DNA of 64,000 nucleotides from Galeopsis tetrahit. Taxonomy: Eukaryota; Streptophyta; Magnoliopsida; Lamiales; Lamiaceae. The position numbers were made by a program, and so were the translations under genes. Position 1 is the stretch's first letter. Each line of letters starts with the position of its first letter. Where the stretch lies: contig OY776121.1 of the NCBI GenBank assembly GCA_963675135.1, positions 62,636,265 to 62,700,264 of the forward strand. Direction: 5' to 3'. A model generated the notes under the pieces. It ran no database searches and was not told the origin of the DNA. It saw only the letters and a program-made list of their open reading frames with translations. Below are positions 1 through 13,670 of the stretch, one piece after another.

Positions 1-370
1 GTCCGAATAACCCCTACCAATGTTGTTGGCCTCCTTGATACCTGAAATGATCTAAGCCATGCATCTCCTAACAGAGGACGAAACCCCATCGAAAATCACT
101 CTATTCTGCAGAGTCCAGACGCGGACCAAATGGCTGTGACGAAGCACGTCCTCCACAACTCCAAAGACTGCGAACCCAACTTAACTTTAGTGGCCTGGAG
201 AAAGGTGTCTAGGAAACTGATCCCAGTGTGAATCGTGACACCAAACACGTGGGTCAAGCTGCCTAGAATGTCTAATGTGACGGGCCCTGGACCCCAAAAG
301 ACGAGAGTCATTTCGACGTGGGCAACTTGCCCCAAAGTGCTCTCCAAATTGCAGTGGAATGACACATATA
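1..370 (-). pseudogene. Remnant of a LINE reverse transcriptase C-terminal region
   Basis: Read on the minus strand, about 365-110 gives a peptide with LWRTCFVTAIWSA. After a frame change it continues as LQNRVIFDGVSSSV. This is the W..W..RN..IF pattern that follows the zinc-binding region at the C-terminus of plant L1-type LINE ORF2 proteins. The frame break and an in-frame stop near the left edge show it is not functional. The element probably continues beyond the left edge of the window. No poly(A) tail or TSD is visible. Assignment rests on this short motif only. Confidence 0.45.
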
Positions 371-3300
371 TGGGTATGAAGGTGCCCCAAGTCCATGATG
401 CTCAACTAGGCTTGGACAGTGGTGACCTGAGCAAGTCACATGTCATGCTGAAAAATAATTTTTCTGAAAGTGAGCCCTTCCTAGTACGTCTATCAAATCC
501 CCTAAGCACCGTGATTTATAGAATATCTCTAACAATTTATGTAAAACTCGTGATAAAATAACTCGAGAAAGTGCCATCATGATATAATCTATCAATGTTG
601 TACATTTTTTCATAAAACCTAACCAATTAAACAAACCTTGGTGGCTGGGGAGTATTAAAAATACTAATATCACTTCTCTCTCTATATATATTCAAAATTT
701 TATGATATATTGCTTTTCTTTTTAGAGCGATATATTGCTTTTTTTTTTAAACTATCTTTTTACAAATGGGTCAAGACTGCAATCAGATTACAATTAGTAA
801 AAGTAATGGTCTAAAACGAACTAATTTTAAAAAAAAAATAGCATTTTAACATTTCACTTGCAATTGAGACATCGAAATGTTTATGCCCTACCCCCAATAT
901 ACAAACAACGTCTTTTGCATACGTTGACTTATGGGGAAAAAAATTAGACTTTATTACATTTTTAGCTCATCATATATATATTAAGAAAAGTTATTTAATA
1001 TTAATAATTATTTGTATAAAATAATTAATACAGAGTATACCCTTTTATTCATTATTAATGAGTATTTTATGATCATCTATTCGACCTATCACAGAAATTT
1101 AAAAAATTGTAAAGTTGGAAAAAGACATTTTATATTTCTTAAAAAATTAAAAGTAACAAATTTTTTGAATTTTTTTTTCTTCTCTAGAGGACAGTTAAAG
1201 TGAAATGAATGTAGTATAATTTTTTAAAAGATCTTGACTAACAATGAATGTACCAATTGAAGCTTATCTAGTCTTTCATAAATTTGATAGTACTCAATAT
1301 GATAATTGATCATAATTTGGGTCACCCAAAAATAATGAAGGGGGACAATAAAACCACATCACATGATAATTACATTAAACATATAGGTTTGAGTAATAGT
1401 TTGTCGATACCATTCTGCAACCACACACACTCTTTTCGTATTAGAACACATCTCTAATCTCTAATCCATACAAAATGATGTGAGTTGTAGTAGTCGTTTA
1501 TTGACTATTAGTACACCCCCTTAGAATTGTCTCCATCGATCAATAAACCTAATTACTCCTAAATTCCTAATATTTTGCTATCATAGCTAAACCCCACCCA
1601 AAAAAAAAAATTAAAAAAAATCCGTATCTATATATTAAAATAAACCGAAATATTGATGATCAAATTTGTTTTAGATTTCTTCATCAACTAATATTTTAAT
1701 TTGTGGCTTAACATTTTTAAAGAATGCATTTACACTATTTTCTTACGAGTATCGGAATAAAATTACTATAATAATAATTATTATTATTTTAAAATAAGGA
1801 ATAATATTTTACTTGTGCCAAATTCCCATTAATGGTTGTAGCACTCAGCAAGCAAGAAGTGGGAGAGGAACATAAATAGGGCATCAAAAGAAATTATCCT
1901 ATTAGCATATGTTTTGAAAATGGAGAATCTTGGCCAACCTTATACCTTCTCAACTTCAAAATTAGTGCAGAATCAAATATCCCACAATTAAAAAAAAAAA
2001 AAAAGAGAAAAAAATGAAAGGGCATATATGTATGACAATTTGATGTTGAGTAGTGGTGTTCTCTATTCCTCCCACTTTATTTTACTTTTACTCTCTTAAA
2101 AGACAACCTTTTAAAAGGGAAAATGCTCTCTATCTTTTTAAACTGCTAAATAGACTTTATTCCCTCTCCCCCACTAAACAACATCAACTACGAACCAAAA
2201 TGCCTCTCTCTTTTTTATTTCACACCTCCTTTTGAGAATACACATGCCTCCCAACCCGACCCGGATCCTCTTTCATTTCTATATGTAATTATCAATATAT
2301 ATATATATATATATATATAATGGTTAATCATATAGAGTTGTGTGTGTTTTTGCATGAGGAGATAAAATATTTTATCGGTTTCATTTGAAGTGTCCCTTTT
2401 GAAAAAATATATCAGAGTATATAATTTAAAAGATATATTGTTTTTCAAGATCAATCGTTTCATTAATAAAATAAGTGTAAGTTATTTTACTTTAAATCAT
2501 GATACGAATAGGATCATAAGTTTACGAGTGATACAATATAAATGTGATAAAAATAAGTCATACAAGTTTTTAACTTTTTAATTATCCATCATACATTAAT
2601 GTACTAATACTCCTATAATACATCATTATCGATATATATATATTTTTACGTGTCATCAAGTTAAAATATATAGAGATCCGTAAATAAATGGAATCCTTTA
2701 ATGCATAAGCCCTTTATTAAAGTTATATGATTCCCTTTTACTATCATCCCTCTAAATTTGGCAGACTTTCTAGGGCAAGTCAACTAGAAAGCTCACTTTT
2801 TCAAAATTATTTTCCTTCTTTTCATTTATTCCTCTTTCCCATATTCAAATTCTTCCTATAAAATTCCTCTTTTATTTCTTTCATTACAATCTTATTATTT
2901 AGTTTTATTATCAATCTGAACGATGTCTCAAATTCCCTTTTGTATATTTATATTGCATGGTGCTCTCCCATTAGTATTATGATTTAATTAATGGCTGTCT
3001 TTGTTGTTTTGTAGGTTGGGTGTATTTAATTAAATAAATAAATCGAGTAATTACGTACTTTGACTATATATCGTCACTTGGATAACATCAATTCCATAGG
3101 ATTTTGCAAACTGGGTCACAAACCTAGGCAAATTTTTAATTAACGTCCACACAATTTCTGCAGTATTCCACGAGATATTTTTGTTTTATTGGAGTAATTA
3201 TTTATGTTCATTAAAATATAGCAGCTATAGCTATAAATGCAACGAGATATTATAATATACATCTGCTGACTACTGCACCCTCCTTTTTTTTTTTTAATAA

Positions 3301-3476
3301 ATGAAGTTTTAACAAACAAAAAAATTACATAATTAAATGATGATTTAATATTTTTTACACGTTCACTCCTAATTTTTAATTTAATAAAAGATAGTATACT
3401 TATTAATATATACTATTTTTTAATTTCAATAAATTTCATGAAAACTTCACTTATTGAAAATAGTGAATAGTGCGTT
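371..3476. other. AT-rich non-coding stretch
   Basis: No convincing coding region on either strand. The stretch is very AT-rich, with many A or T runs and stop codons in all frames. A perfect (AT)n microsatellite lies at about 2295-2319. No transposon ends with a matching TSD were recognised here. It could hold distal regulatory sequence, but nothing supports that. Confidence 0.6.
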
Positions 3477-3481
3477 TATAG

Positions 3482-4745
3482 TGTTGGAGAAATTGGTTAG
3501 AAATTGATTAATTTTAATTAATTAATTGATTTTAAAATGAGAGTGAAGAACACTCGTCTTTGACCAATTTATTGAGGGCTATAAATGTAATTTCAAGGAA
3601 ATTAAATGGCATAAAACCGTCCTACTCTCGGAGTAGATGTTCGTAGTGTATTTAAAATCTCAAAACCGAATTTCGGTGAGTGAGAAATTAATTCACGAAG
3701 TTGAAACGTCAAATAATACACTTTATGGGATAAAGTGTTATATCATGTTAATTGTCCCACATTGAAACTTTGAAAGTTTAATGGGGCTAATTACTCCTTA
3801 TAAATAGGAGGGTGTTACAATGGTTCAAATAATAGTGACTAAGGAGCAATCCAATAGTCTATACGGATGCACGTGTGTGCTTGTTCGGTTGAGCTTGGGC
3901 CTAGTCTTGGGCTCGTGACTCGTGGGTTTTAAATTTGGGATTTCAGACCCATCTATAATTTTGGAACTTGAATATTTGGGCTTGGCTCATACAAATCAAG
4001 TTTTCAGAAAGTTGAAACCCAATTTGAAATTGGGTTAACCCAAATAAATTTAAAAGTTGAATTTGAACTATGACGAATTTGGACGTTGAGGATGTCTAGG
4101 TACATTGACGTTACAAATTGTGATGAACTTGGACGTTTGGATGTCCAGGTTCATAGACGTTTCAGTAATGAATTTGTAACCGCAAAGGAGTTACAAAACC
4201 ATTTAAATCTTGTAACCGCAAGACGTTACAAATTACATGAATGCCGTAATGAATGTGGAGACCCCTCACATGTTGGAATATGCCTATAAATAGGGTGCAT
4301 GTTTTATGTTGCAAAAACACTCTTACACACCTCACTTGAGATTTTCTAGAAAAATCATACCATCACACATTTTGCATCAAGCATATAGAGTGTAGTCCAG
4401 TTTTCGTGTCGATTCAGTTCGTTGGAACTCTATACGCTGTGGTGCTGCTCGTATAGAGGCGAAAGTCGTTTTACCTTTTAAGACGTTACGTCAAACCGTG
4501 AGTACTAGCCGGGATGTATTCGTTTTGCGGGAAAAGGGTTTCCTTGACTCGACTTTAACTTTGCTCCTATTATTCGTGAGATGGGGTCGCTGTTGCTGAT
4601 TTCAAGAACCTGCCTGTTTTGGAAAGTTGCTAAAGGAGGAAAATCGAAGACTGTGTGTAAATATTAATTTAATTGTATTTATAATTCTGTTATTTATTTT
4701 TGTCAATTTTGTAAAGCCATTGTTGGGTGCTCAAAAATTCCAACA
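3482..4745 (+). repeat. 5' LTR of the copia derivative
   Basis: Same length as the copy at 6093-7356, with scattered substitutions. It carries TATAAATA at about 3799 and again near 4285 (CTATAAATAGGG), possible TATA boxes for element transcription. Short open frames inside it occur in both LTRs and are not genes. Confidence 0.92.
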
Positions 4746-4799
4746 ATCGCAAAATGAATATTGTACTCGTAGCAATGGCTAACGACGGAGATAACGATA

Positions 4800-5110
4800 A
4801 CAACGTTATAATTAGCAAGGTTCCCCTGGGAGGATCCACCCGTGGTCGATGAAAACGACACGGATAATGCTAAACATGTTGTCTACGACCAATGGGTCGT
4901 TGTGACTTTATGAGTCGTTGTGACTTTATGAGTCGTAACTATGTCCTTGGAGGACTAGTTGACGCGTTGTATAACGTGTACCAGTCGGTTCGTACTGCCA
5001 AAGAACTGTGGGAGTCTTTGGAACGAAAGAACAAAATCGAGGATGCCGGAACTAAGAAGTTCGTGCTATGAGTCTCTACGACTTGTTTGTGAAACTCCGA
5101 ATTGAAAAAT
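4800..5110 (+). pseudogene. Copia gag (UBN2-type) fragment
   Basis: After several stops, the frame from about 4926 reads FMSRNYVLGGLVDALYNVYQ and soon after it TAKELWESLE and KIEDAGTKKFV. This matches the gag core of plant Ty1-copia elements (UBN2/retrotran_gag families), where a YI..AL.D.LY..Y pattern is followed by A.ELW..LE.KY. The reading frame has stops upstream (in the repeated GAGTCGTTGTGACTTTAT unit at about 4893-4930) and downstream at about 5070. It is too short to make a capsid. It shows the element descends from a normal gag-pol copia. Confidence 0.75.
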
Positions 5111-6092
5111 ACAATCGGAGAATAGTCAAATGTTATAATAAAAATAACATATGAATAAAATTACATTTACGATTATTTATGTAATTAAATGTTCCTCTTT
5201 ATAGCGTTTGAGATTTTTGTAAATCTAAAGCTATAAAAAGATTAATAAATTATGATTTATTAATATTCCAAATATCAATAAACCTAAAAGGTGTATGATA
5301 TGTGTGGAAGTTTAAAAATTGACAAAAATTGTCATTTAATTTTGAAAGGAACATTAGACCTCTTCACTTAAGTCACACAGACGTATGTGATTTGAAGTGT
5401 GTGAAATTAGAGGTGGATTTGTAAATTCCTCAAAATGTGGGGGTATTTAAAATGTTTGGTCTCAAGCAGATCTGCTACAAAATGCTTAAAACCGAGATCA
5501 AACAAATGTGCTAGAAGGAATGAGTCCAAAAATCCACAAATAAAAACGTAAACAGTGGTAACCCAACCATGTTGACTGGAGATCCCAAGATCTTGGTTCA
5601 ATGGGAAAACTAAGCTGTGAATGTTTGTTGGAAACACTTGGTATTCCCGACTATTCCTTGGAGAGCACAACACCAAGTGTCGAAACCCGTAAGATTGTGG
5701 TAAAGGTTAAGTCTTTGACTTTTAATGATTCCTAATGCCTCGAGGAGGTTGAGTATGACGGGATACTCTAAAGGAGATCACCTATATAAGTGAGAAGTGA
5801 GGGCCGCTTCGACTAACATTTATTAAATTAAAGGATGTCCATGGCCAAAACGGACAAAAACGTGAGAACGAAAAGGCATTGAGGCTTTATTGTGTCTACA
5901 CTGTTGTCTCGGTACACACCAAGGAGGAATAGTTCAAGGAATTGTGTCCACTAAGCCACCGGTGTACTCGATAGTGTTTGACTACGGAAGGTTCAAAGCC
6001 ACAAGCTACCTATCCGGATGCAATAGTGTTTCTTGAGAACTGGATTGCGAGTCTGCATAATTGTAGGTGTAATTTCCACTCATGTGGGGGAT

Positions 6093-7356
6093 TGTTGGAG
6101 AAATTGGTTAGAAATTGATTAATTTTAATTAATTAATTGATTTTAAAATGAGAGTGGAGAACACTCGTCTTTGACTAATTTATTGAGGGCTATAAATGTA
6201 ATTTCAAGGAAATTAAATGGCATAAAGTCGTCCTACTCTCGGAGTAGATGTTCGTAGTGTATTTAAAATCTCAAAATTGAATTTCGGTGAGTGAGAAATT
6301 AATTCACGAAGTTGAAACGTCAAATAATACACTTTATAGGATAAAGTGTTATATCATGTTAATTGTCCCACATTGAAACTTTGAAAGTTTAATGGGGCTA
6401 ATTACTCCTTATAAATAGGAGGGTGTTACAATGGTTCAAATAATAGTGACTAAGGAGCAATCCAATAGTCTATACGGATGCACGTGTGTGCTCGTCCGGT
6501 TGAGCTTGGGCCTAGTCTTGGGCTCGTGACTCGTGAGTTTTAAATTTGGGATTTCAGACCCATCTATAATTTTGGAACTTGAATATTTGGGCTTGGTTCA
6601 TACAAATCAAGTTTTCAGAAAGTTGAAACCCAATTTGAAATTGGGTTAACCCAAATAAATTTAAAAGTTGAATTTGAACTATGACGAATTTGGACGTTGA
6701 GGATGTCTAGGTACATTGACGTTACAAATTGTGATGAACTTGGATGTTCGGATGTCCAGGTTCATAGACGTTTCAGTAATGAATTTGTAACCGCAAATGA
6801 GTTACAAATCCATTTAAATCTTGTAACCGCAAGACGTTACAAATTACATGAATGCCGTAATGAATGTGGAGACCCCTCACATGTTGGAACATGCCTATAA
6901 ATAGGGTGCATGTTTTATGTTGCAAAAACACTCTTACACACCTCACTTGAGATTTTCTAGAAAAATCATAACATCACACATTTTGCATCAAACATATAGA
7001 GTGTAGTCCAATTTTCGTGTCGATTCAGTTCGTTGGAACTCTATACGCTGTGGTGCTGCTCGTATAGAGGCGAAAGTCGTTTTACCTTTTAAGACGTTAC
7101 GTCAAACCGTGAGCACTAGCCGGGACGTATTCGTTTTGCGGGAAAAGGGTTTTTTTGACTCGACTTTAACTTTGCTCCTATTGTTCGTGAGATGGGGTCA
7201 CTGTTGCTGATTTCAAGAACCTGCCTGTTTTGGAAAGTTGCTAAAGGAGGAAAATCGAAGACTGTGTGTAAATATTAATTTAATTGTATTTATAATTCTG
7301 TTATTTATTTTTGTCAATTTTGTAAAGCCATTGTTGGGTGCTCAAAAATTCCAACA
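6093..7356 (+). repeat. 3' LTR of the copia derivative
   Basis: Copy of 3482-4745. It is preceded by the polypurine tract at about 6083-6092 and followed by the TSD copy TATAG at 7357-7361. Confidence 0.92.
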
Positions 7357-7361
7357 TATAG

Positions 7362-8283
7362 TGGCTTGTAATCGATAATATTGATGAATATTGCATCAAG
7401 ATCTAGCTACTCTAAAAAATCGCTCAAATTCTTTATGTTTTTGTTATTCGATCTTTCCATGAATAGTTTTTAGATTTGTTGTATAATTTTCCTTCTAAAC
7501 TTAAAATAAAAATTGATCGAATTGTAATTATTTTGATTGAATAAAAGTTTCATTTCATCCATAAAAGAAATATTTTATACCTATATCCAAGATGTAAATC
7601 ATACACTCGATCAAGTCATTAATTAATTGGTATGCGATTTCATGATAAAATAATACTATTTCCTTTTACAGAAATAACGTTGTAAATATTAAACGGCACA
7701 ATACGTAATTATGCATGTAGGACATGTGAACATCATTATTTGTTGAAGGTGGCGTGGAAGCAAGCATCATTATAAATTACTACATATAAACCTTAATTAT
7801 TATTTTTTAAAAAAATTGTGAATTAATAAAGACAATTAATTTTAAATAATATCTAGAGCATGGTGGAGAGGTATAGATGATGATTATGATGCATAAAAAG
7901 TATGGAGCATTTCTTATGTCACCTTTCTTCTATTATACTTTGGTGTATAATAATATAATTTATGTAGTGGCTATGCACATCAAAATTAATGGATAGTCAA
8001 GCATTTTCTCGAGTAGTTTTCCACTTAATTATGATGATGTCACATGCATGTGCATTCATCATCATATGTTATAAGTCAAACTGATCCAATCAATTTGCCA
8101 ACGGTGACATGATCTTCATGTTAATCACTACCATTAAGTGGTGTGTTTTAGAGAAATTAAGCACCATTAAGTGGTGTTTAGATAATCTTTTAATCATATA
8201 TTCTACCTACATATATCATATCTAAGTTGCCCTTTTTTATTTTTATTTTCTTCAGAGCAACGGTTATCCGGAGACATTAATGC
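7362..8283. other. AT-rich spacer between two copia insertions
   Basis: No open frame worth reporting and no repeat ends recognised. It is the host spacer between the TSDs of the two copia elements. Confidence 0.6.
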
Positions 8284-8288
8284 CCAAT

Positions 8289-8977
8289 TGTTGGAAACTT
8301 CTTACGCCGTGTAAACTGCAACCTGCAATATCGAAAATTTCAGATAACAAATATGATAACACAAATAAGTAGAGTCAAGGGAAACCCTTTTCCCGCAGAA
8401 CAGAATACGCCCAGGATAGTGCTCGACTGTTACGGCGTTCCGTTCCCAAAGGTAAAACGACTTTTACTTCTTACACAGTAGCACCACTGTATAAGAAGTC
8501 TCGGCGAACGTACTTAGTACGAACTGAACACTCTCGGATATAAATCCGGCACAAGAAAGAACAGTGTAAGGCTTTCGGGAGCTCAACACACTGCGTAGGG
8601 ACGAGAGGAGAGTAGAAGGGTAGAGGGGCAAATTTCAGCGTAAGGATTTATGAGGGAAGAGTCTGACATTTATAGGCAGAAGAAACCCTAGGAGGTTGTT
8701 GAGAAGATCGTGGGAATATTGAGAAAATCGTGGGAAATCACGAAAATATCTCTTACGTGGATAAGTCTTGAAGACTAAATCTTGAAGACCAAGTTCAACA
8801 ATTAATTTCTCACTCACCTCAACTCGGTTTTGAGATATTAAATATACCACGTTCATCTACTCCGCGAGTAGATCGACTATGTCACGTTCAATTATTTCTT
8901 AATTAACGTTTAGTCCGTCTAATTAGTTAAATTAGATCAGGGTGTCAAAACCCAATTAATTCCCATTAATTCCAACA
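8289..8977 (-). repeat. 3' LTR of the minus-strand copia element
   Basis: Plus-strand ends are TGTTGG...CCAACA. It contains 12 bases (about 8922-8933) that the other LTR lacks. On the minus strand GCCTATAAATGTC (about 8665-8680) is a candidate TATA region. Confidence 0.92.
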
Positions 8978-9481
8978 ATCCCCCACATGAGTGAAAATCG
9001 TATCTATACAACATCAGACTCAGTGTTCAGTTCGAGTGAGATCTCCGTGCTTCCGGATAAGTGGTTTTTGGCCTTGAACTTTCCGTAGCCAAACACTATC
9101 GGATATACCGGCGGCTTAGTGGACGCGATGCCTTGAACTATTCCTCCAAAGTGTATACCTAGACAACAATGTCAGCACACTTCAATCTCGTCTTTGTAAC
9201 GTTCTCACGTTTTTGTCCGTTTTGGCCATGGACGTCCTTTGTATTCATAAATGTTTGGTCGAAGCGGCCCTCACTTCTCATTTATATAGGTAACTTCCTT
9301 TCGAGTATCCCGTTATACTCTAGGAATCATTAAGAGTCGAAGACTCAGCCTTTACCACATCTTACGGGTCGTTAACACTTAAGATAGTGCTGTCCGGAAT
9401 AGTCGTAATTTTCAAGTGTTTTATCACTAACCTCCACAGCTTCGTTTTCCCATTGAACCAAGTTCTTGGGATCTCCAGTCA

Positions 9482-11990
9482 TCATGGTTGGGTTACCACT
9501 GCTTTGGTTTTTATTGTGGGTTTTAGACACATTCCTTCTACCAGCTTGTTCAATTGATCTCGGTTTATGCTCTTCGTGAGCGGATCCGCTATATTGTCCT
9601 TCGTATTGACATAATCAATGGACATTACTCCAGTGGAGATCAATTCTCTAACGGAGTTGTGTCGACGACGTATGTGTCTCGACTTTCCGTTGTACATGAC
9701 ATTCGTAGCTCTCCCAATGGCAGCTTGACTGTCACAGTGTACCGTCACCGCAGGTACCGGCTTTTTCCAACATGGAATGTCTTCCAGAAAGTTACGCAAC
9801 CATTCAGCCTCTGCAGCGGCTAGGTCTAGCGCTATAAATTCTGATTCCATTGTGGAACGAGCAATACATGTTTGTTTCTTGGACCTCCACGACACTGCTG
9901 CTCCTCCAATAGTGAATACATATCCACTAGTGGACAGCGAGTCTTTTGTGTCTGATATCCAATTTGCATCACTGTATCCTTCGACTACAGTTGGATGTCT
10001 TGTGTAGTGAAGCCCATAATCAAGGGTGTACTTTAAGTATCTTAATACCCTTTTCAATGCTTTCCAGTGCTCATGACTTGGATTGTTCGTGTATTGACTC
10101 AACTTGTTTACCGAACATGCAAGATCAGGGCGTGTACAGTTCGTGATGTACATCACACTTCAATGATCCTTGCGTATTCCAGTTGAGCCACTGGTTCTCC
10201 TCTATTCTTTTTCAAGTGAACATTGAGTTCCAAAGGTGTCTTAGCAGATGGATCGTCAAAGGCCTTAAATTGCTTTAGTACCTTCTCCACATAGTGAGAT
10301 TGTGTCAAGGAAATTCCATTGGACGTTTTCTCTATCTTGATTCCAAGAATCACATCTGCTAATCCCATGTCTTTCATGTCAAAGTTTCTACTTAACATTT
10401 TCTTCGTATTAACTATGATATCGTGATTGTTACTCATGATTAACATGTTATCGACATATAAGCACACAATAACATATCCAGTTGGTGTATCCTTCACATA
10501 CACACACTTATCGCATTTGTTAATTTGAAACCCATTTGACAGCATTGTACTGTCAAATTTCAAGTGCCACTGTTTTGGAGCTTGCTTAAGTCCATACAGT
10601 GATCTAACGAGTTTGCACACCTTTTTCTTGTTTCCCGGAGCAACATATCCTTCAGGTTGCTCCATGTATATTTCAGCATCCATCTCACCATTAAGAAATG
10701 TCGTCTTAACGTCCATTTGGTGTATTTCGAGATTGTGCAACGCAGCAATGGCGACTAACACCCGAATGGAGGTGATCCTTGTCACTGGTGAGTATGTATC
10801 GAAGAAATCATACCCTTCCTTTTGTTTAAACCCCTTTGCAACAAGACGAGCTTTGTACTTATCAACAGATCCATCTGCTTTGTACTTTCTTCTAAGGATC
10901 CACTTGCATCCTAAGGGCTTACAACCTTTAGGGAGGTCAACCAACTCCTATGTGTGGTTTAAGAGAATAGACTCGTATTCACTTTTTATGGCTTCCTTCC
11001 AGAGGTGTGCATCTGGTCTTGCCATAGCTTCTTTGATAGTTTTAGGTTCATCTTCCTCCAAAACATAAGTAATGAAGTCTGAACTAAAATCTTTATCAAT
11101 TCTAGCTCTCTTACTGCGTCTCGGTTCTTCACTCTCTTGAGTGGAAGGACTAACAGTGTCGTCTGTTGCTTCGAGAGTTCTCTTACTCGAACTCACTTCC
11201 TCTTTCTCCTTAAGAGGATAGATACTTTCAAAGAACACTGCGTTCCTTGACTCTATTGTAGTGCCTTCTGTCATATCCGGTACTTCGGATTTGTGACTCA
11301 GACATCGATAGGCGCTACTGTTTGAAGCATATCCTATAAAGATACAATCGACGGTTTTAGGGCCGATTTTAACTTGTTTAGGAAGCGGTACTTCAACCTT
11401 AGCCAAACACCCCCACACTTTGAGGTATTGGTATGAAGGTTTTCGTTTCCTCCATATTTCATAAGGAGTTTGATCCTTAGCTTTGTGAGGAATCTTATTC
11501 AAAATGTGGTTAGCCGACAGAATGGCTTCCCCCCACAAGTTCTGAGGTAGACCAGAGCTGATTAACATTGCGTTCATCATCTCTTTTAGTGTTCGGTTTT
11601 TCCTTTCCGCAACACCATTGGACTGAGGTGAGTAAGAGGCTGTCGTTTGATGTATAATCCCTGATTCAATACATAATTGTTCAAACGGAGCTACGTACTC
11701 TCCACCTCTATCACTACGAATTGATTTAATTCGAGTGTCCAATCGATTCTCTACTTCATTTTTATAACGTTTAAAAGCTTCTATAGCTTCGTCTTTACTT
11801 CTTAAAGGATAAACGTAGCAGAATCGTGTACAATCATCAATGAAATTAATAAAGTACTTTTTCCCTCCTCGTGTGGAGCTTTTACTCGAATGTGATTTTT
11901 CATGACGAACAAATCCACATTACTTGTGGAAAACATTCCACTGAATTCAACCATTTTAGGTTTTTCCATATTTAGCTTTAAGGTCACACC
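9482..11990 (-). pseudogene. Degenerate copia pol: integrase, reverse transcriptase, RNase H
   Basis: In minus-strand order: integrase core with GGKKYFINFIDDCTRF (about 11880-11840), IRSDRGGEY and SPQSNGVAERKN; reverse transcriptase with MDVKTTFLNGE and the catalytic YVDN (YVDD in active copies); RNase H with SDANW and STMESEF, ending near 9482. At least three breaks are present: a frameshift near 11850, an in-frame TAG at 10945-10947 where the family has Trp (LLNHT-stop-ELVDLPKG), and a frameshift near 10155 between IIEV and MYITNCTRPD. YVDN instead of YVDD would itself impair polymerisation. Gag and protease are missing upstream. The element cannot be autonomous. Confidence 0.9.
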
Positions 11991-12489
11991 TTAGCTACCC
12001 TTTTCATTCAAACATGTCGACGGAGACCTCTCTCCCTCACATTTGAATGTTTCCATGTGAGGAGATGCATATCCACACATTCGAGTTGCTTGCCACTTTA
12101 TTTGTGAATTTCTCTTATTCACCAAATTTGGACACAACCTCGATACATTGAAAAATCGATCTTTGGTTTTTTCTTTTGTTGAAATTATTTCCAACTTCAA
12201 AATTAATTTAATCTTTGGTCAACATACCAAAATTAAATTCAATTTCAAATGTGACTTTTATTGTCACTCGTGACTCGAGCATAATTTTCGATCAAATTAT
12301 ACTAGTCAAAATCTTTTGAACTAAATTCAAAACAAATTTATGCTCTCGAGCACAAATATTTAATTCCTAGAGATAATTAATAATTAAATTTGGATATTCC
12401 TCAGTAATTATCCAAATTTTAATTAATTATTAATTTATTTTATTCTGTAGTTAATTGACAAAGTCAATTCTGTTCTCAGAATACATTAA

Positions 12490-12660
12490 TTATGTCCAAG
12501 ACGGAGATGCTCCCCACGAAGCCATGCTCTGTCCCAATTCCAACGAAGCCATGCTCCAACTCAAGGAAACGAAGCCATGCTCCAACTCAAGGAAGCCATG
12601 CTCCAACGAAGCCATGCTCCATCGAAGCCATGCTCCAACGAAGCCATGCTCCATATCAAA
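12490..12660. repeat. Short tandem motif CGAAGCCATGCTCCA
   Basis: The unit CGAAGCCATGCTCCA, with variants extended by ACTCAAGG, recurs about seven times inside the 5' internal region of the minus-strand copia element. It gives spurious short open frames rich in the word KPCS. It is not a gene. Confidence 0.75.
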
Positions 12661-12864
12661 TATACAAATATACTTTGATACTCCTGATTAATTGTCAATC
12701 TAATCCTCTCGATTAATTGATTTAATTAAATCCAATTTAATCCTCTTTGATTAATTACGGTAATTAATCAATTCAACCGCACATCCTCTAATTTAATCCT
12801 ATAGATTAATTGATGTGTAATTTCAAATTTAATTGGATTTCCAGGCACGCCCCGCGAGCGAGTA

Positions 12865-13670
12865 AGCGCCTGCAGCTTAATGGATAATTCCAATTTAATT
12901 GAATTTTCAAGCGTCCTCTCAGAATTCTGCGTTGTGCAGAAACATGCAGCTCAATGGATGGAGACCACCTCCCAACCTGCAGCTCAATGGATGGAGACCA
13001 CCTCCCAGAACATCTGGAGGTTTAGACCAACTCTCTAAATTGGAGTAAAATTGCTAAATTGGAGTAAAATTGCAGCGGTTTTTCCTTTTATTAGGAGTAA
13101 ATACCTGCAATAATTATTTAAAACTTAATTAATTAATTAATCAGTTAATATCTCTATTTTGTAATTAATTAGCAGAAATCAATTCTGTTCTCAAAGCCTG
13201 CAGTTCAATGGATTGTCTCGAAATCACCCGATCTCTCAGATCTCTCAAATCCATGGTTGTGAGTAAGCGCCTGCAACTCAATGGAAGGAAACTTTCATAT
13301 GGAGTAAATTATCCAAAACTCAATTAATTAGTTATCTAAAATAAATAAATTAATTAATGTAATAACCAGAAATCAATTCTTAAGAGACTGCATGAATTCA
13401 AATCATGATCGGAGCGCCGGCTTGAACAATCATGATCGGAGCGCCGACTTGAACGCTGGTGATACCGCCTCCATCACTCCGTATTAAATACTATTCTGCT
13501 TAGAGAGAGTACCTGATTAAATTTCGAAATATGCAGTAGTTTCGAAAAACATTAATTAATTATCCGTAAGATAAATAAGTTGATGAATTGATATCTATCC
13601 AAGTTAACAAATTGTTTTCAATCACCAAATCTCATCCCGCGAGAAAGCCGCCTACAACTCAATGAATAAA
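12865..13670. repeat. Dispersed motif CTGCAGCTCAATGGA
   Basis: The motif CTGCARCTCAATGGA and close variants occur about six or seven times, at irregular spacing, several preceded by GAGTAAGCGC. AT-rich filler separates the copies. It occupies the part of the copia element where gag would be expected. Confidence 0.65.

Larger units (their letters stand above)
3482..7356 (+). mobile_element. Non-autonomous Ty1-copia LTR retrotransposon (deletion derivative)
   Basis: Two 1264-bp LTRs (3482-4745 and 6093-7356) start with TGTTGG and end with CCAACA. They flank a 1347-bp internal region. The whole element is bounded by a perfect 5-bp TSD, TATAG (3477-3481 and 7357-7361). A polypurine tract, GTGGGGGAT, lies directly before the 3' LTR, which fixes the plus orientation. 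The internal region has only a broken gag piece and no protease, integrase, reverse transcriptase or RNase H. It must therefore have used enzymes supplied by a relative, such as the neighbouring element at 8289-14626, whose polypurine-side internal sequence is similar. By eye the two LTRs differ at roughly 2% of positions, so this is not a very recent insertion. Confidence 0.93.

Noticed and set aside
4086..6900. Two 67-codon open frames starting MRMSRYIDVTNCDELG
   Set aside because: Both lie at the same place in the two copia LTRs; repeated LTR sequence, not genes.
12490..12660. CRISPR-like array
   Set aside because: Short direct repeats without unique spacers of constant length, inside a plant retrotransposon.
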